64,000 bases of DNA from an uncultured Candidatus Saccharibacteria bacterium (GTDB lineage: Bacteria; Patescibacteriota; Saccharimonadia; Saccharimonadales; Saccharimonadaceae), in assembly GCA_947168825.1 (NCBI GenBank), contig CAMVNH010000003.1:37180-101179 (forward strand). Direction: 5' to 3'. Position 1 is the first letter of the stretch, and each line of letters begins with the position of its first letter. This document shows, piece after piece, positions 1 through 12,364 of this stretch. The notes beneath the pieces are model-generated. The model did no database searches. It was not told the DNA's origin and worked only from the letters and a program-made list of their open reading frames with translations. The position numbers and the translations under genes were made by a program.

Positions 1-517
1 CAAACCCCACTTTTTCGCCAATTTTCACCCAGTAATCTTTAGTCATGTCTTCAATCATCGGCGATTCCTTAGATACCCCTATCCCCTTAGAATGATAATC
101 CTTCCAGAGAGATTTTAGCGCCGCATGATAGTATTCCCAGAACTTATCTTCTTGTGTTGCACAGTATGTACCAGCCGCTCCCCAACGAGACATTCCAGTC
201 TTATGTTCACCGTATTCATACAAGAAATCTGTCACGCGTACTTCGTATAAAATATCCTTACCTTCGATATAGTCACGCTTAAACTCCTCAAAATTATCCA
301 TCAAGTTCCTGGAAAATACGCTGCAGTATGGGCAGGCAAGATCAGTATACTGTACATAATAATTTTTCGCATTAAGGCTCCCGACGGTAGTTCGCGAATC
401 CCAAACCTTGTCACCACTGGAAGGTTTTGTCGCTGCACTGAGTATAATAAGCATCAGTACTGCTACGCTCACCACTACCAGCCCAACAATGCGTACGATT
501 TTTCCGGCTTGTTTCAT
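1..517 (-). CDS. DsbA/thioredoxin-fold oxidoreductase, membrane anchored (3' end outside window)
   Basis: Own reverse-strand translation: MKQAGKIVRIVGLVVVSVAVLMLIILSAA...NYYVQYTDLACPYCSVFSRNLMDNF... with CPYC active-site motif; start overlaps the TGA of the upstream gene (ATGA). Confidence 0.8.
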   Translation of the reverse strand, partial: MKQAGKIVRIVGLVVVSVAVLMLIILSAATKPSSGDKVWDSRTTVGSLNAKNYYVQYTDLACPYCSVFSRNLMDNFEEFKRDYIEGKDILYEVRVTDFLYEYGEHKTGMSRWGAAGTYCATQEDKFWEYYHAALKSLWKDYHSKGIGVSKESPMIEDMTKDYWVKIGEKVGF

Positions 518-1107
518 TTTTTCTCCTTAAGATTTAGCCTACATCCATTCAATCCATTACCAACCTTATACAAAGCGAACAATGCCACAATAACCGACAA
601 TAAAGTAATTACACGCGAGATTACGCCGGCAATCGCATACCCACCGGTCGAAAAAATCGTCGCTAAAATTGGCGTTATTAGAGCCGTACCACATGTTGGA
701 CAACCGCTTCCGAGAATCGCGAGCCCAGCTACAATTCCAGAACTTTGCAAACTCTCCTGATCTTTGTTCCTTTTCCACGCTACTCCAATCGCCCCTATTA
801 AAGTAGCCTGCAAAAAGGTCACCACAAAAACCACTAGCCAGTCCAGGAAGAACTGACCAATTCCAAAAAGACCTAAGAAGGCATCCAGGATAATCTTCAT
901 TTTTCCACCGAATCCAGATACGGCAAGCAGACTAAAAGATGCCGTTCCGCCGCCGAGTAGATTTAGCAGTGTTCCAAAAATTATGAAAGTTAGCACGAAA
1001 AACCCCCAGAACCTTCGCGTGCGCATCGCTGATTTTAGGCCAGTAAAAGCCAAACCCAAACCCTCCAGCCACTTATCTAGCCAAGATTTTTTTCCTCCAC
1101 TTGTCAT
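514..1107 (-). CDS. Polytopic membrane protein with GSGCPTCGTAL motif, coupled to DsbA-like gene
   Basis: 197 aa ORF, several hydrophobic segments, CPTCG motif, 4-nt overlap with downstream DsbA-like ORF; TATACT box 6 nt before ATG. Confidence 0.7.
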   Translation of the reverse strand: MTSGGKKSWLDKWLEGLGLAFTGLKSAMRTRRFWGFFVLTFIIFGTLLNLLGGGTASFSLLAVSGFGGKMKIILDAFLGLFGIGQFFLDWLVVFVVTFLQATLIGAIGVAWKRNKDQESLQSSGIVAGLAILGSGCPTCGTALITPILATIFSTGGYAIAGVISRVITLLSVIVALFALYKVGNGLNGCRLNLKEKK

Positions 1108-1266
1108 GCCCTAAGTATAGCAAATAAAACTAAAACTGTCTAGCATATATAAACATAAAATAAAGAAAAATCAAGCACAAACTGTTCGGTTTTCCTCTGT
1201 TACAGCATGATAAAAAATCTGTGGAAAACGTTTTAGCTAAAACAGAAAAGAAACTTAATTTCAATC

Positions 1267-1296
1267 TTGACAAGCTCTACCTAGATAACTTAAAAT
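1267..1296 (+). promoter_or_regulatory. sigma70-type promoter (TTGACA - 18 - TAAAAT)
   Basis: TTGACA at 1267-1272, TAAAAT at 1291-1296. Confidence 0.55.
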
Positions 1297-1302
1297 ATAA
1301 AT

Positions 1303-1416
1303 AAGGATATCGGACGAAAGTTGAGAGCCGCCCGATCTCCCGAGTTAGGAGTGTTTCTGGCTAATATGCCTAGAAAGACTATTAAAAATGCGTCCTCGAC
1401 CCGGGCGCATTTTCTT
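1303..1416 (+). ncRNA. Candidate structured small RNA / leader RNA ending in a terminator-like hairpin
   Basis: Downstream of a TTGACA promoter; stems ATCGG/CCGAT, GTgTTTCTGGC/GCCtAGAAAgAC, and AAAATGCG...CGCATTTTCTTT at the end; not plausibly coding. Confidence 0.45.
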
Positions 1417-1434
1417 TATGGTATAATAAGTTAT

Positions 1435-2385
1435 ATGTTAAAAAATATAATGAAGACTTTTTTCGCCACACTCCTCTGTATCTTATTAATAATCGGCGGA
1501 TTTTTTGCACTCTCTAAGCTTAAACCGGATAACACTCAGGCAGCATCGATCATCGCTACGAACTTTATTGGTTATGACCTTACCCGCGCCATAACAGGTA
1601 ACTCAGGCTCCGTAGAATTATTGCTAAAGCCCGGCAGCGATATGCATAGTTTTGAACCTACTCCGCAAGATATTATTGATATTTCTAATGCTGACCTTTT
1701 TATCTATAATGGCGGAGAATCGGAGAAATGGGTTGATAGGCTTCTTGCCGATAATAATATTCCGCGCGAAAAAACCCTACGTCTTATGGACTTCGTCAAT
1801 TTAAAAACCGAAGAGCTTACTGAGGGTATGGAATCAGACGAAACGGAAGATGACAGCCCGGAATATGATGAACATATCTGGACTAGCCTGAAGAACACCG
1901 TGAAGCTATTAGCAGCTATCCGCCAGAAACTATCTGAAAAAGACCCAGAAAATTCCGAAAAATATCAGACTAATGCCGACCAATACGCCGCCGAAATCAT
2001 CAAACTTGACCAATCTTTCCGCGATTTAGCCACAAATAATAAAACTTTAATTTTTGCCGATCGCTTCCCGTTCCGCTACTTTGTAGATGAGTACGGATTC
2101 GAATACTTCGCAGCTTTTCCTGGTTGTTCTGAACAAACCGAAGCCAGCAGCGGCACGGTAGCCTTCTTAGTCGACAAAGTCAAATCAGAAAACCTCAAGA
2201 CAATTTTCAAAACCGAATTTACCTCAGACAAGCTCGCACGAACCATCTCCGAAGCCACCGGCGCAGAAGTTAAAGAACTAAACGCCGCTCACAATATCTC
2301 TCCCTCCGACTTCGAATCCGGTATCACCTTTGTCGACATTATGAAAAATAACCTCAAAATTCTAACCGAATTCTTCAACTCTTAA
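1435..2385 (+). CDS. znuA: Metal (Zn/Mn) ABC transporter substrate-binding protein
   Basis: SBP_bac_9-like: GSDMHSFEPTPQDI, DEHIWTSLKN, FAAFPGCSEQTEAS; start reassigned from 1321 to ATG 1435, 7 nt after TATAAT 1422-1427. Confidence 0.85.
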   Translation: MLKNIMKTFFATLLCILLIIGGFFALSKLKPDNTQAASIIATNFIGYDLTRAITGNSGSVELLLKPGSDMHSFEPTPQDIIDISNADLFIYNGGESEKWVDRLLADNNIPREKTLRLMDFVNLKTEELTEGMESDETEDDSPEYDEHIWTSLKNTVKLLAAIRQKLSEKDPENSEKYQTNADQYAAEIIKLDQSFRDLATNNKTLIFADRFPFRYFVDEYGFEYFAAFPGCSEQTEASSGTVAFLVDKVKSENLKTIFKTEFTSDKLARTISEATGAEVKELNAAHNISPSDFESGITFVDIMKNNLKILTEFFNS

Positions 2386-2413
2386 AAAAATCCCCTATCT
2401 CAAGAGGACTTTC

Positions 2414-2498
2414 TGGTGCCCGAGATGGGACTTGAACCCATATGGATTGCTCCATTCGATTTTAAGTCGAACGCGTATACCAATTCCGCCACTCGGGC
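2414..2498 (-). tRNA. tRNA-Leu(TAA)
   Basis: Reverse complement GCCCGAG TG GCGG... CGACTTAAAATCG ... CTCGGGC A CCA; long variable arm; encoded CCA. Confidence 0.9.
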
Positions 2499-2571
2499 TA
2501 GCTCGTTGAATCACGAACAAACCAATTATACCACACTTGCGCCCAGTTCTCAAACCATCTATAATTATAAG

Positions 2572-3252
2572 GTGAGCTTAATTAAACTAAAAAACCTCTC
2601 ACTTGGGTATAATAATCAATCCATCCTTGAAAACCTAAATCTAGAGATAGACGAAGGCGATTTTATTTGCATCGTCGGCCCGAACGGTGCCGGTAAATCA
2701 ACGCTCATTAAAGGTATTCTGAAACTTTTAAAACCGCAAAAAGGTAAAATCGTCTACAACAAGAATCTAAAGCAGAACTTTGTCGGCTATATGCCTCAAG
2801 AAACCAAGGTTGATGCAAATTTTCCAGCCTCGGTTTATGAAATTGTATTATCAGGCACCCTAAACCGTCTCGGCGCACGTCCGTTTTACCAAAAATCAGA
2901 AAAAACTCTCGCCAAGAATGCTCTTAAAACCCTAAAAATCGAGCATCTTGCCCGGAAGAACTTCTGCGATCTTTCCGGCGGCCAGCGCCAAAAAGTTTTG
3001 CTCGCCCGTAGCCTTGCCGCCACGACAAAGCTTTTGATTCTGGATGAACCGGCCAACAATCTTGACCGCGATGCTAGAACTAGTTTTTATCAAACCTTGA
3101 CCGACCTAAACAAACAGGGAATTACAATCTTGATGATTACCCACGACTTGGACCACGATACTCTTATCGGCAACAAAGTCCTCTCGCTCAGGCCTGGCAG
3201 CATTTTCTTCGGCAACGTCAAAGATTTTTATAAAAAGGTGCACCATGAATAA
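2572..3252 (+). CDS. znuC: Metal ABC transporter ATP-binding protein
   Basis: Walker A GPNGAGKST, signature LSGGQRQKVLLARSLA, Walker B LLILDEPA; GTG start 2572, 6 nt after TATAAT (the ORF-track start lies inside the antisense tRNA). Confidence 0.85.
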   Translation: MSLIKLKNLSLGYNNQSILENLNLEIDEGDFICIVGPNGAGKSTLIKGILKLLKPQKGKIVYNKNLKQNFVGYMPQETKVDANFPASVYEIVLSGTLNRLGARPFYQKSEKTLAKNALKTLKIEHLARKNFCDLSGGQRQKVLLARSLAATTKLLILDEPANNLDRDARTSFYQTLTDLNKQGITILMITHDLDHDTLIGNKVLSLRPGSIFFGNVKDFYKKVHHE

Positions 3253-4060
3253 TCTCCTAGAAATATTCTCCTATACTTTCATGGTCCGCGCTCTTATCGT
3301 CGGGGTGCTTATCTCCCTCTGTTCCGCACTCGTTGGCGTGCCACTTGTTCTTCGCAAAAATTCCATGATTGGCGATGGCCTTTCTCATGTTGCTTTCGGT
3401 GCTTTTGCTATCGCCACGGTGCTCGGTTTTGCACCAGTCGAATTTGCCATCCCTGTCGTTGTCCTATCCTCATTTTTCATTTTAAGACTTAGCGAAAATA
3501 GCAAAATCAATGGCGACGCCGCCATCGCCATCGTTTCCGCCAGCGCTCTTGCTATCGGTACCTTCGCAGTTTCGGTCGTGGAGGGAATCAACGTTGATTT
3601 AAACAGCTATCTTTTCGGCAGCATTTTATCGCTCGGCGAGAGCGATGTTCTGATTAGTATTATTCTTTCCATCGCCGTTCTCGCGCTCTACATTCTGTCT
3701 TACCACAAGATTTTCGCCCTCACTTTTGATCAAAAATTCGCCCAGTCCATTGGTGTGCGCGTTGGGTTATATAATGCGATTTTCGCGGTTTTATGCTCTG
3801 TTGTAGTCGTGCTCGGCATGCGCCTGATGGGTGCACTCCTGATTTCCAGCCTGATTATTTTCCCGACTCTCTCCGGTTCGCAAATCTTCAAGACTTTCAA
3901 GTCCGTCGTCATCTCCGGGGTTTTCATCTCTAGTATCTCGTTTGTCCTCGGGCTAGTCATTTCTTATCTCTGCTCGACCCCCACCAGCTCCACCATCGTC
4001 CTAGTCAACCTTGCTGTCTTCCTTCTCGCCAAACTCCTGTCCAGCATTAAAAACACCTGA
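3245..4060 (+). CDS. znuB: Metal ABC transporter permease
   Basis: ABC-3 family membrane protein (RKNSMIGDGLSHVAFGA), overlaps the end of the ATPase gene. Confidence 0.85.
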   Translation: MNNLLEIFSYTFMVRALIVGVLISLCSALVGVPLVLRKNSMIGDGLSHVAFGAFAIATVLGFAPVEFAIPVVVLSSFFILRLSENSKINGDAAIAIVSASALAIGTFAVSVVEGINVDLNSYLFGSILSLGESDVLISIILSIAVLALYILSYHKIFALTFDQKFAQSIGVRVGLYNAIFAVLCSVVVVLGMRLMGALLISSLIIFPTLSGSQIFKTFKSVVISGVFISSISFVLGLVISYLCSTPTSSTIVLVNLAVFLLAKLLSSIKNT

Positions 4061-4132
4061 AACATTTTCACCAAAATATTGCAATTTTGTTTCAGGTGTA
4101 TGGATACAAAAAACAGCCTACGGCTGTCTTAA

Positions 4133-4209
4133 TGGTGCGAGCGAAGAGATTCAAACTCTCGACCTCTTCCTTGGCAAGGAAGCGCTCTAATCAGCTGAGC
4201 TACGCTCGC
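4133..4209 (-). tRNA. tRNA-Gly(GCC)
   Basis: GCGAGCG TA GCTCAG ... CTTCC TTGCCAA GGAAG ... CGCTCGC A CCA. Confidence 0.9.
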
Positions 4210-4265
4210 ACGATATGAACATTATAGCATGGACGCATAAAAAAATAAAGACCTTTTCCATTAAA

Positions 4266-4291
4266 AAATCTCCCCAAATAGCAGGGGAGAT
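4266..4291 (-). terminator. Rho-independent terminator for the 4300-4836 gene
   Basis: AATCTCCCC / GGGGAGATT stem, T-run on the minus strand. Confidence 0.6.
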
Positions 4292-4299
4292 TCGCGGAG

Positions 4300-4836
4300 T
4301 CATTCGGCCTCGTCAATGCTTTTCGCGGTATTTACGAGAATCTGCTTCAGTTGACTATCGATATTAAAACGTTTCGCATTCTTTTCGATACTTTTCAGCA
4401 AGTTACCATTTTTATTACGCTTCGCAGATGCTCTCCAATCGCAAAGCATCTCAACCAAATCAACCAACGTCATATCATTAATCCCATTATCAAAATGTTC
4501 AGGATGATGGCGATTTTTCGCGTAATGATGGTCAATGGTAGCCTGCAGCTCCTCAAGTTCACGTTCATAAGCCTCCGAACCATACTCCAGGTGTTCAAGC
4601 CTAGGGGTGTGTTCGGCGAAAGCCTCCACCTCGGGAGACTTCAGCTTTGACTTATCGTGGTTTACTCCACGGTTCGTTAGTTTATCGGTAAACCAACGAA
4701 TATTCTTGCGAACCTCTTCAATGTGTAACATCGTATGAACCTGGCACTCCGGAATCGTCATGCGGCGATCTCTGACCGATTCAAGCTCTGTCCGCGCCGA
4801 GCCACTCTTCTCTTCTGACATAGCTACCACCTCCAA
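4300..4836 (-). CDS. DUF5662-like protein
   Basis: HDKSKL..., IDHHYAKNRHHPEHFDNGINDMTLVDLVEMLCDWRAS. Confidence 0.65.
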   Translation of the reverse strand: MEVVAMSEEKSGSARTELESVRDRRMTIPECQVHTMLHIEEVRKNIRWFTDKLTNRGVNHDKSKLKSPEVEAFAEHTPRLEHLEYGSEAYERELEELQATIDHHYAKNRHHPEHFDNGINDMTLVDLVEMLCDWRASAKRNKNGNLLKSIEKNAKRFNIDSQLKQILVNTAKSIDEAE

Positions 4837-4980
4837 ACAGATTCACTAAGTTTCTAAAACCAGCATAACTGCTGGCTTTCCATCTCCAATATTAACATTT
4901 TCGGCCAAAAAAGTCAAACTACTAGGCGTCTCGACCGAATATTACTCAAAAAGCCGACTTTTATGTTAAAATATAAATAT

Positions 4981-5054
4981 GGCGCTGTGGCGGAGTGGTT
5001 ACGCAGAGGTCTGCAAAACCTTGTACACCGGTTCAATTCCGGTCGGCGCCTCCA
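4981..5054 (+). tRNA. tRNA-Cys(GCA)
   Basis: GGCGCTG TG GCGGAGTGGTTACGC AGAGG TCTGCAAA ACC... CGGTTCAATTCCG GTCGGCGCC T CCA. Confidence 0.9.
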
Positions 5055-5068
5055 AGAAAAACCAGAAT

Positions 5069-5091
5069 CCGCACGAATAGTGCGATTTTTT
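5069..5091 (+). terminator. Terminator after tRNA-Cys
   Basis: CGCAC GAATA GTGCG ATTTTTT. Confidence 0.6.
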
Positions 5092-5325
5092 ACTTTTGTA
5101 AAAGAGTTTCGTTGATAAAAACTACTGTACTCGGTTGTGTACATTTTGTAAAGCTTGGAGTTGGAATCTAGCCGCCGATAACGACGACTAAATGTCAACA
5201 CAAAAATCAGGTTCCCTAGAGACTTGGTCTCCTTTATATCCTTATTATATCAAACTTAAGCGATTTTGTCCACTCTTCTCGACAATTTCCTCCACTTTCC
5301 CCCTCAATTTGTTATAATAAAACTG

Positions 5326-6267
5326 ATGAGTCTGAAGGAAACGAAAATCTATAAGCGCCAACGTTTTTACGTCCATCCAGAGGCGGAAATTGATGATAAA
5401 GTCAAGGTAGCGGTAACCGGGGACTGGCATATTAGTCCGATTGTTACCGAGTCTCAAAAATATGCAATTTACCAGACTATGCTTAAGATTGAGCCGGATT
5501 TGATTGTTCTTCAAGGTGACCTCGTGGATAGTCCGACTGAACTTTTTGATCAGAATTCCCTCAAGAAGCTGAAAGATACGATGAAACTTTGTTCTGATTC
5601 TGCGCCGACAGTCCTTGTTCTTGGTGGTCATGATTTCATTACTCCGACTGATCCTGGAGTTGAACTCGATGTAGTGCCGATTTGGCGTGAAATTTGCGAA
5701 GAAACAGATGTAAAGCTTCTACAAGATGAGTGGTTTGAACTTGAAAATATCCGTGTTTTTGGCTGTTTTCAGGAGGTGGATACGGTGATGGACCAGGATG
5801 GTCACAGAAAGGATAATTCACGTCCGTTCCAGGAAAAATTGCAGTCTCTCGATTTGAAGCCGAAGCCGGATAAAATTAATTGGTTTGCTGCCCATGCTCC
5901 AAATTTGACTAGGAAATCGATTAAGGCTCTGAAGAATTTTGATGTTATTAGTTTTGGTCATACGCACGGCGGTTGTGTGCCGATTGGGTTAGATAAACTT
6001 CTGGATATTACACATTCAAATCTAGGTTTGATTTCTCCAGAGTTGAAGCCTTTTCCGAAAACAGCTCGCGGCGCTAAGATGCTTAGTACGGACACAACGC
6101 TTATTATTAATACTGGTCTTGTCGCGACACATTTTAGTGCAGCAAAACCACTTCAGTATCTGAATCCGTTTAAGAAAGGCGAGATTACCGAAGTGATTTT
6201 TGAACCAGAAGTCGACCCAGATAATATTGAAAAATCCGACGAAGTTGAAGAACTAGAAGACTTCTAA
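5326..6267 (+). CDS. Metallophosphoesterase
   Basis: GDWHIS, LQGDLVDSP, VLGGHDF, AAHAPN, FGHTHGG calcineurin-like motifs; leaderless TATAAT 5313-5318. Confidence 0.8.
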   Translation: MSLKETKIYKRQRFYVHPEAEIDDKVKVAVTGDWHISPIVTESQKYAIYQTMLKIEPDLIVLQGDLVDSPTELFDQNSLKKLKDTMKLCSDSAPTVLVLGGHDFITPTDPGVELDVVPIWREICEETDVKLLQDEWFELENIRVFGCFQEVDTVMDQDGHRKDNSRPFQEKLQSLDLKPKPDKINWFAAHAPNLTRKSIKALKNFDVISFGHTHGGCVPIGLDKLLDITHSNLGLISPELKPFPKTARGAKMLSTDTTLIINTGLVATHFSAAKPLQYLNPFKKGEITEVIFEPEVDPDNIEKSDEVEELEDF

Positions 6268-6313
6268 AAATAAACGACAAGTGTTATAATGGAATTATAA
6301 TTAAGGAGATAAT

Positions 6314-6874
6314 ATGATTATTGGAATTGTAATTTTAGTAGTCGTCCTACTTGTAGTCATCTACATCTGGAGTACATATAATAGTCTAGTCAAGCTTGAT
6401 GAGCGCGTGAATGAGGCTTGGTCTGATATTACGGTACAGCTTAAGCGTCGCGCTGATCTAATTCCGAATCTTCTAGAAACGGTCAAAGGGTACGCAAAAC
6501 ACGAAACCGAAGCAATTAAGGCTGTTTCCGAAGCCCGCGCAAAGATGATGGGCGCTCGTACGGTTAAGGCTACCGCTGAGGCTGACAATTCTTTCATGGG
6601 TGCTCTCTCTCGTATTATGGCTGTTACTGAGTCTTATCCTGAACTTAAGGCTGACAAAAATTTTCAACAGCTTATGACTGAACTTTCTGACACTGAGGAT
6701 AAGATTGTTGCTGCTCGCAGGTTCTACAACGCTGGTGCCAAAGAAATTAATACTAAGATTAAGCTCTTCCCAATCAACCTGTTTAATGGTTTCGGTTTTA
6801 AAAAGCGTGACTATTATGAGGTCGACGAAGCCGAGAAGAAGCGTATCGACAAGGCTCCCGAAGTAAAATTCTAA
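6314..6874 (+). CDS. lemA: LemA family protein
   Basis: YNSLVKLDERVNEAWSDITVQLKRRADLIPNLLETVKGYAKHE; SD AAGGAGAT. Confidence 0.9.
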   Translation: MIIGIVILVVVLLVVIYIWSTYNSLVKLDERVNEAWSDITVQLKRRADLIPNLLETVKGYAKHETEAIKAVSEARAKMMGARTVKATAEADNSFMGALSRIMAVTESYPELKADKNFQQLMTELSDTEDKIVAARRFYNAGAKEINTKIKLFPINLFNGFGFKKRDYYEVDEAEKKRIDKAPEVKF

Positions 6875-6875
6875 G

Positions 6876-7725
6876 ATGTATAAGCAAATCGCCGCCAACA
6901 AACGAAACACGGTCATTATCATGATCGGTTTCGTTTTGGTGATTGGTTTAATTGGCGCTGCGTTTTCCTACTTTTTTGGCAACACCTATATATTGCTTTG
7001 GTTTGCGCTTATCTCACTCGCTTATACCTTATTTCAGTACTTCGCCGCCAGTCACCTCGCCGTAGCTATGACCGGCGCGAAAGAGATAGAGAAAAAAGAC
7101 AATCTTCGGTTATATAATACGGTCGAGAATTTAGCTCTAACTGCTGGCCTGCCGATGCCGAAAATTTACATTATCGACGATCCTGCTCCGAATGCCTTTG
7201 CAACTGGCCGCGATCCGGAACATTCTGTTGTCGCTGCCACTACTGGGCTTCTCGATATTATGGATAACAAAGAACTTACCGCCGTCATGGCTCATGAGAT
7301 GTCACACGTAAAGAATTATGATATCCGTGTTTCAACTTTGGTTTTTGGTCTGGTTTGTTTAATTGGTTATGTTTCTGACCTTGGTATTCGTATGCTCTGG
7401 CTTAGTGACGACGATGATCGTAGTCCAGTTGGTGCAGTTATCGTGGTTATCACTTCGATTTTGGCCCCGATTGCTGCAACTTTGGCTCAGCTTGGAGTCT
7501 CGCGCGAACGCGAATATCTTGCCGATGCGAGCGCAGTTAACCTTACGCGCTACCCCGAAGGTATGATTGCTGCACTCAAAAAACTCGATACCCACGCTCA
7601 GCCGATGAAGCGTCAGAATTCCGCAACTGAGGCCTTATTTATTAATAATCCACTTAAAAAATCTGCCGTCTCTCACCTTTTTAGTACTCATCCTCCTATC
7701 GAAAAACGCATTGAAAGGCTAGAAA

Positions 7726-7745
<20 letters not shown>
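6876..7745 (+). CDS. htpX: M48 family zinc metalloprotease HtpX
   Basis: TAVMAHEMSHVKNYD (HEXXH), FSTHPPIEKRIERL. Confidence 0.9.
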
Positions 7746-10750
<3,005 letters not shown>

Positions 10751-10803
10751 AAATCCCAATATTTACAAGCAAAAAATAATATTAAAAAATATCGTGCTCA
10801 AGC

Positions 10804-10833
10804 TTGTAATTTTTGAATTTTTTGTTCTATAAT
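10804..10833 (+). promoter_or_regulatory. Promoter of 6S-like RNA (TTGTAA - 18 - TATAAT)
   Basis: TATAAT 10828-10833 sits just upstream of the structured RNA. Confidence 0.5.
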
Positions 10834-10839
10834 TCGCGC

Positions 10840-10999
10840 GTGGGCCAGATTAGATATTAGCAAATTAACTTAATCTCTCTGCGAACTAAAAATTCTAGGC
10901 AAGTTGTCTGCTAGTAAAGACACCTAACTCTCTTGGGGGAACTGCAAAATATTGAGCACACAGAATAATCTCTCACTCCATGCTAATGAAATCTGGCCT
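10840..10999 (+). ncRNA. ssrS: Structured RNA, 6S-RNA-like
   Basis: Closing stem GGCCAGATT (10843-10851)/AATCTGGCC (10990-10998); second stem ATTAGCA (10856-10862)/TGCTAAT (10981-10987); apical TAGG..GTCT..AGAC.CCTA hairpin; about 160 nt rod-like fold with internal bubble. Confidence 0.5.
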
Positions 11000-11005
11000 A
11001 AGCAC

Positions 11006-12322
11006 CTAATCTCGTTCAAGCTTTAGATGACGCAAGTCGTCAATCAAGTTAAAGTCAAAATGTAATTTCGAGTTTCCTTCCTCGATTCGCATTAACTCAT
11101 TGTATTTAGCGATACGTTCTGACCTCGACATCGAGCCGGTCTTTATCTGTCCAGCACCCAATCCAACCGCCAAGTGTGCAATCGAAGTATCTTCGGTTTC
11201 TCCGGAACGGTGCGAAATTACGGTCTTGTAGCCGGCAGCTTTTGCCATTAGTACCGCATCGATCGTCTCCGAGAGTGTTCCAATCTGGTTCGGCTTGATT
11301 AAGATCGCGTTACCGACATGCTCATCGATCCCACGCTTTAGGAGTTTAGTATTCGTCACAAACAAATCATCTCCGACTAGTTGCGTACGTCCACCGAGCT
11401 TCTCGGTCATTTCTTTCCATCCCGCCCAATCATTCTCTGACAGACCATCCTCGATCGAGGCCACTGGGTAATTGTCCAAAATCCAAGTATACCAATCGAT
11501 TAAATTATTTGACCACTTCCAGTCGCCGTTAGTTTTTAGTTCATAATGGTCATCATGATAAAACTCTGAAGCTGCAATATCCATCGCTATGAAGAAGTCT
11601 ATGCCAAGCTTATATTTTGCCTGTTCTATTGCAAGTTTGATACATTCTAGCGGTTCATTATCACCATCACGCAGTCGTGGCGCATAACCACCTTCATCGC
11701 CCACCGTAGTAACGTAGCCACGCTCTTTTAAAACTCCCTTCAATGCATGGAATACATCGGCCCCCATTCGCACTGCTTCATCCATCGTCCCCGCTCCGAG
11801 TGGCATAATCATATATTCCTGAAAATCGGTTGACCAATCTGCATGCACACCACCATTCATCACGTTCATCATCGGCATCGGTAGCGACATTTTCTCGGTT
11901 GTTCCAGCTAATTCCGCTATATATTCATAAAAATGTACATGTCGCGCCTTCGCCACCGCCTTTGCCGTCGCTAGTGACACAGCCAGAATAGCATTTGCCC
12001 CGAGACTAGATTTATTCTCAGTGCCATCAAGCTCTAGCAGCAGCTGGTCTACCGTTTTTTGCTCTGCGGTGTTTTCAACTAGTACATCTCGAATTCTATT
12101 GTTGACATTCCATACGGCTTTTAGCACGCTTTTACCATCGTAATAATATTTATCACCATCCCGTAGCTCTAGAGCTTCGCCTGCACCAGTTGAGGCCCCA
12201 GATGGGACTGCCGCTCTCCCTACATGACCAGAGGACAAGAATACGTCCGCTTCTATCGTAGGGTTACCACGGCTATCTAAAATCTGCCGTGCTTTTATAT
12301 CCGAAATTATAAGACTATCCAT
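11006..12322 (-). CDS. eno: Enolase
   Basis: [50 protein letters not shown]. Confidence 0.95.
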   Translation of the reverse strand: MDSLIISDIKARQILDSRGNPTIEADVFLSSGHVGRAAVPSGASTGAGEALELRDGDKYYYDGKSVLKAVWNVNNRIRDVLVENTAEQKTVDQLLLELDGTENKSSLGANAILAVSLATAKAVAKARHVHFYEYIAELAGTTEKMSLPMPMMNVMNGGVHADWSTDFQEYMIMPLGAGTMDEAVRMGADVFHALKGVLKERGYVTTVGDEGGYAPRLRDGDNEPLECIKLAIEQAKYKLGIDFFIAMDIAASEFYHDDHYELKTNGDWKWSNNLIDWYTWILDNYPVASIEDGLSENDWAGWKEMTEKLGGRTQLVGDDLFVTNTKLLKRGIDEHVGNAILIKPNQIGTLSETIDAVLMAKAAGYKTVISHRSGETEDTSIAHLAVGLGAGQIKTGSMSRSERIAKYNELMRIEEGNSKLHFDFNLIDDLRHLKLERD

Positions 12323-12364
12323 AAGCATTATTATATCACACCAGAAAATGTTATAATAATAAAA

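Noticed and set aside
1303-1416. SRP (4.5S) RNA or a known riboswitch class
   Set aside because: The conserved SRP apical sequence (GGTCAGG...GGAAGCAGC-type) and the known metal riboswitch cores were not found; left as unassigned RNA.
1321-1434. N-terminal extension of the znuA ORF from TTG 1321
   Set aside because: It overlaps the structured RNA and terminator-like hairpin; the ATG at 1435 follows a TATAAT box and begins a proper signal peptide.
2416-2571. N-terminal extension of the znuC ORF
   Set aside because: It is the antisense of tRNA-Leu; GTG 2572 is preceded by TATAAT and starts the conserved ABC domain.
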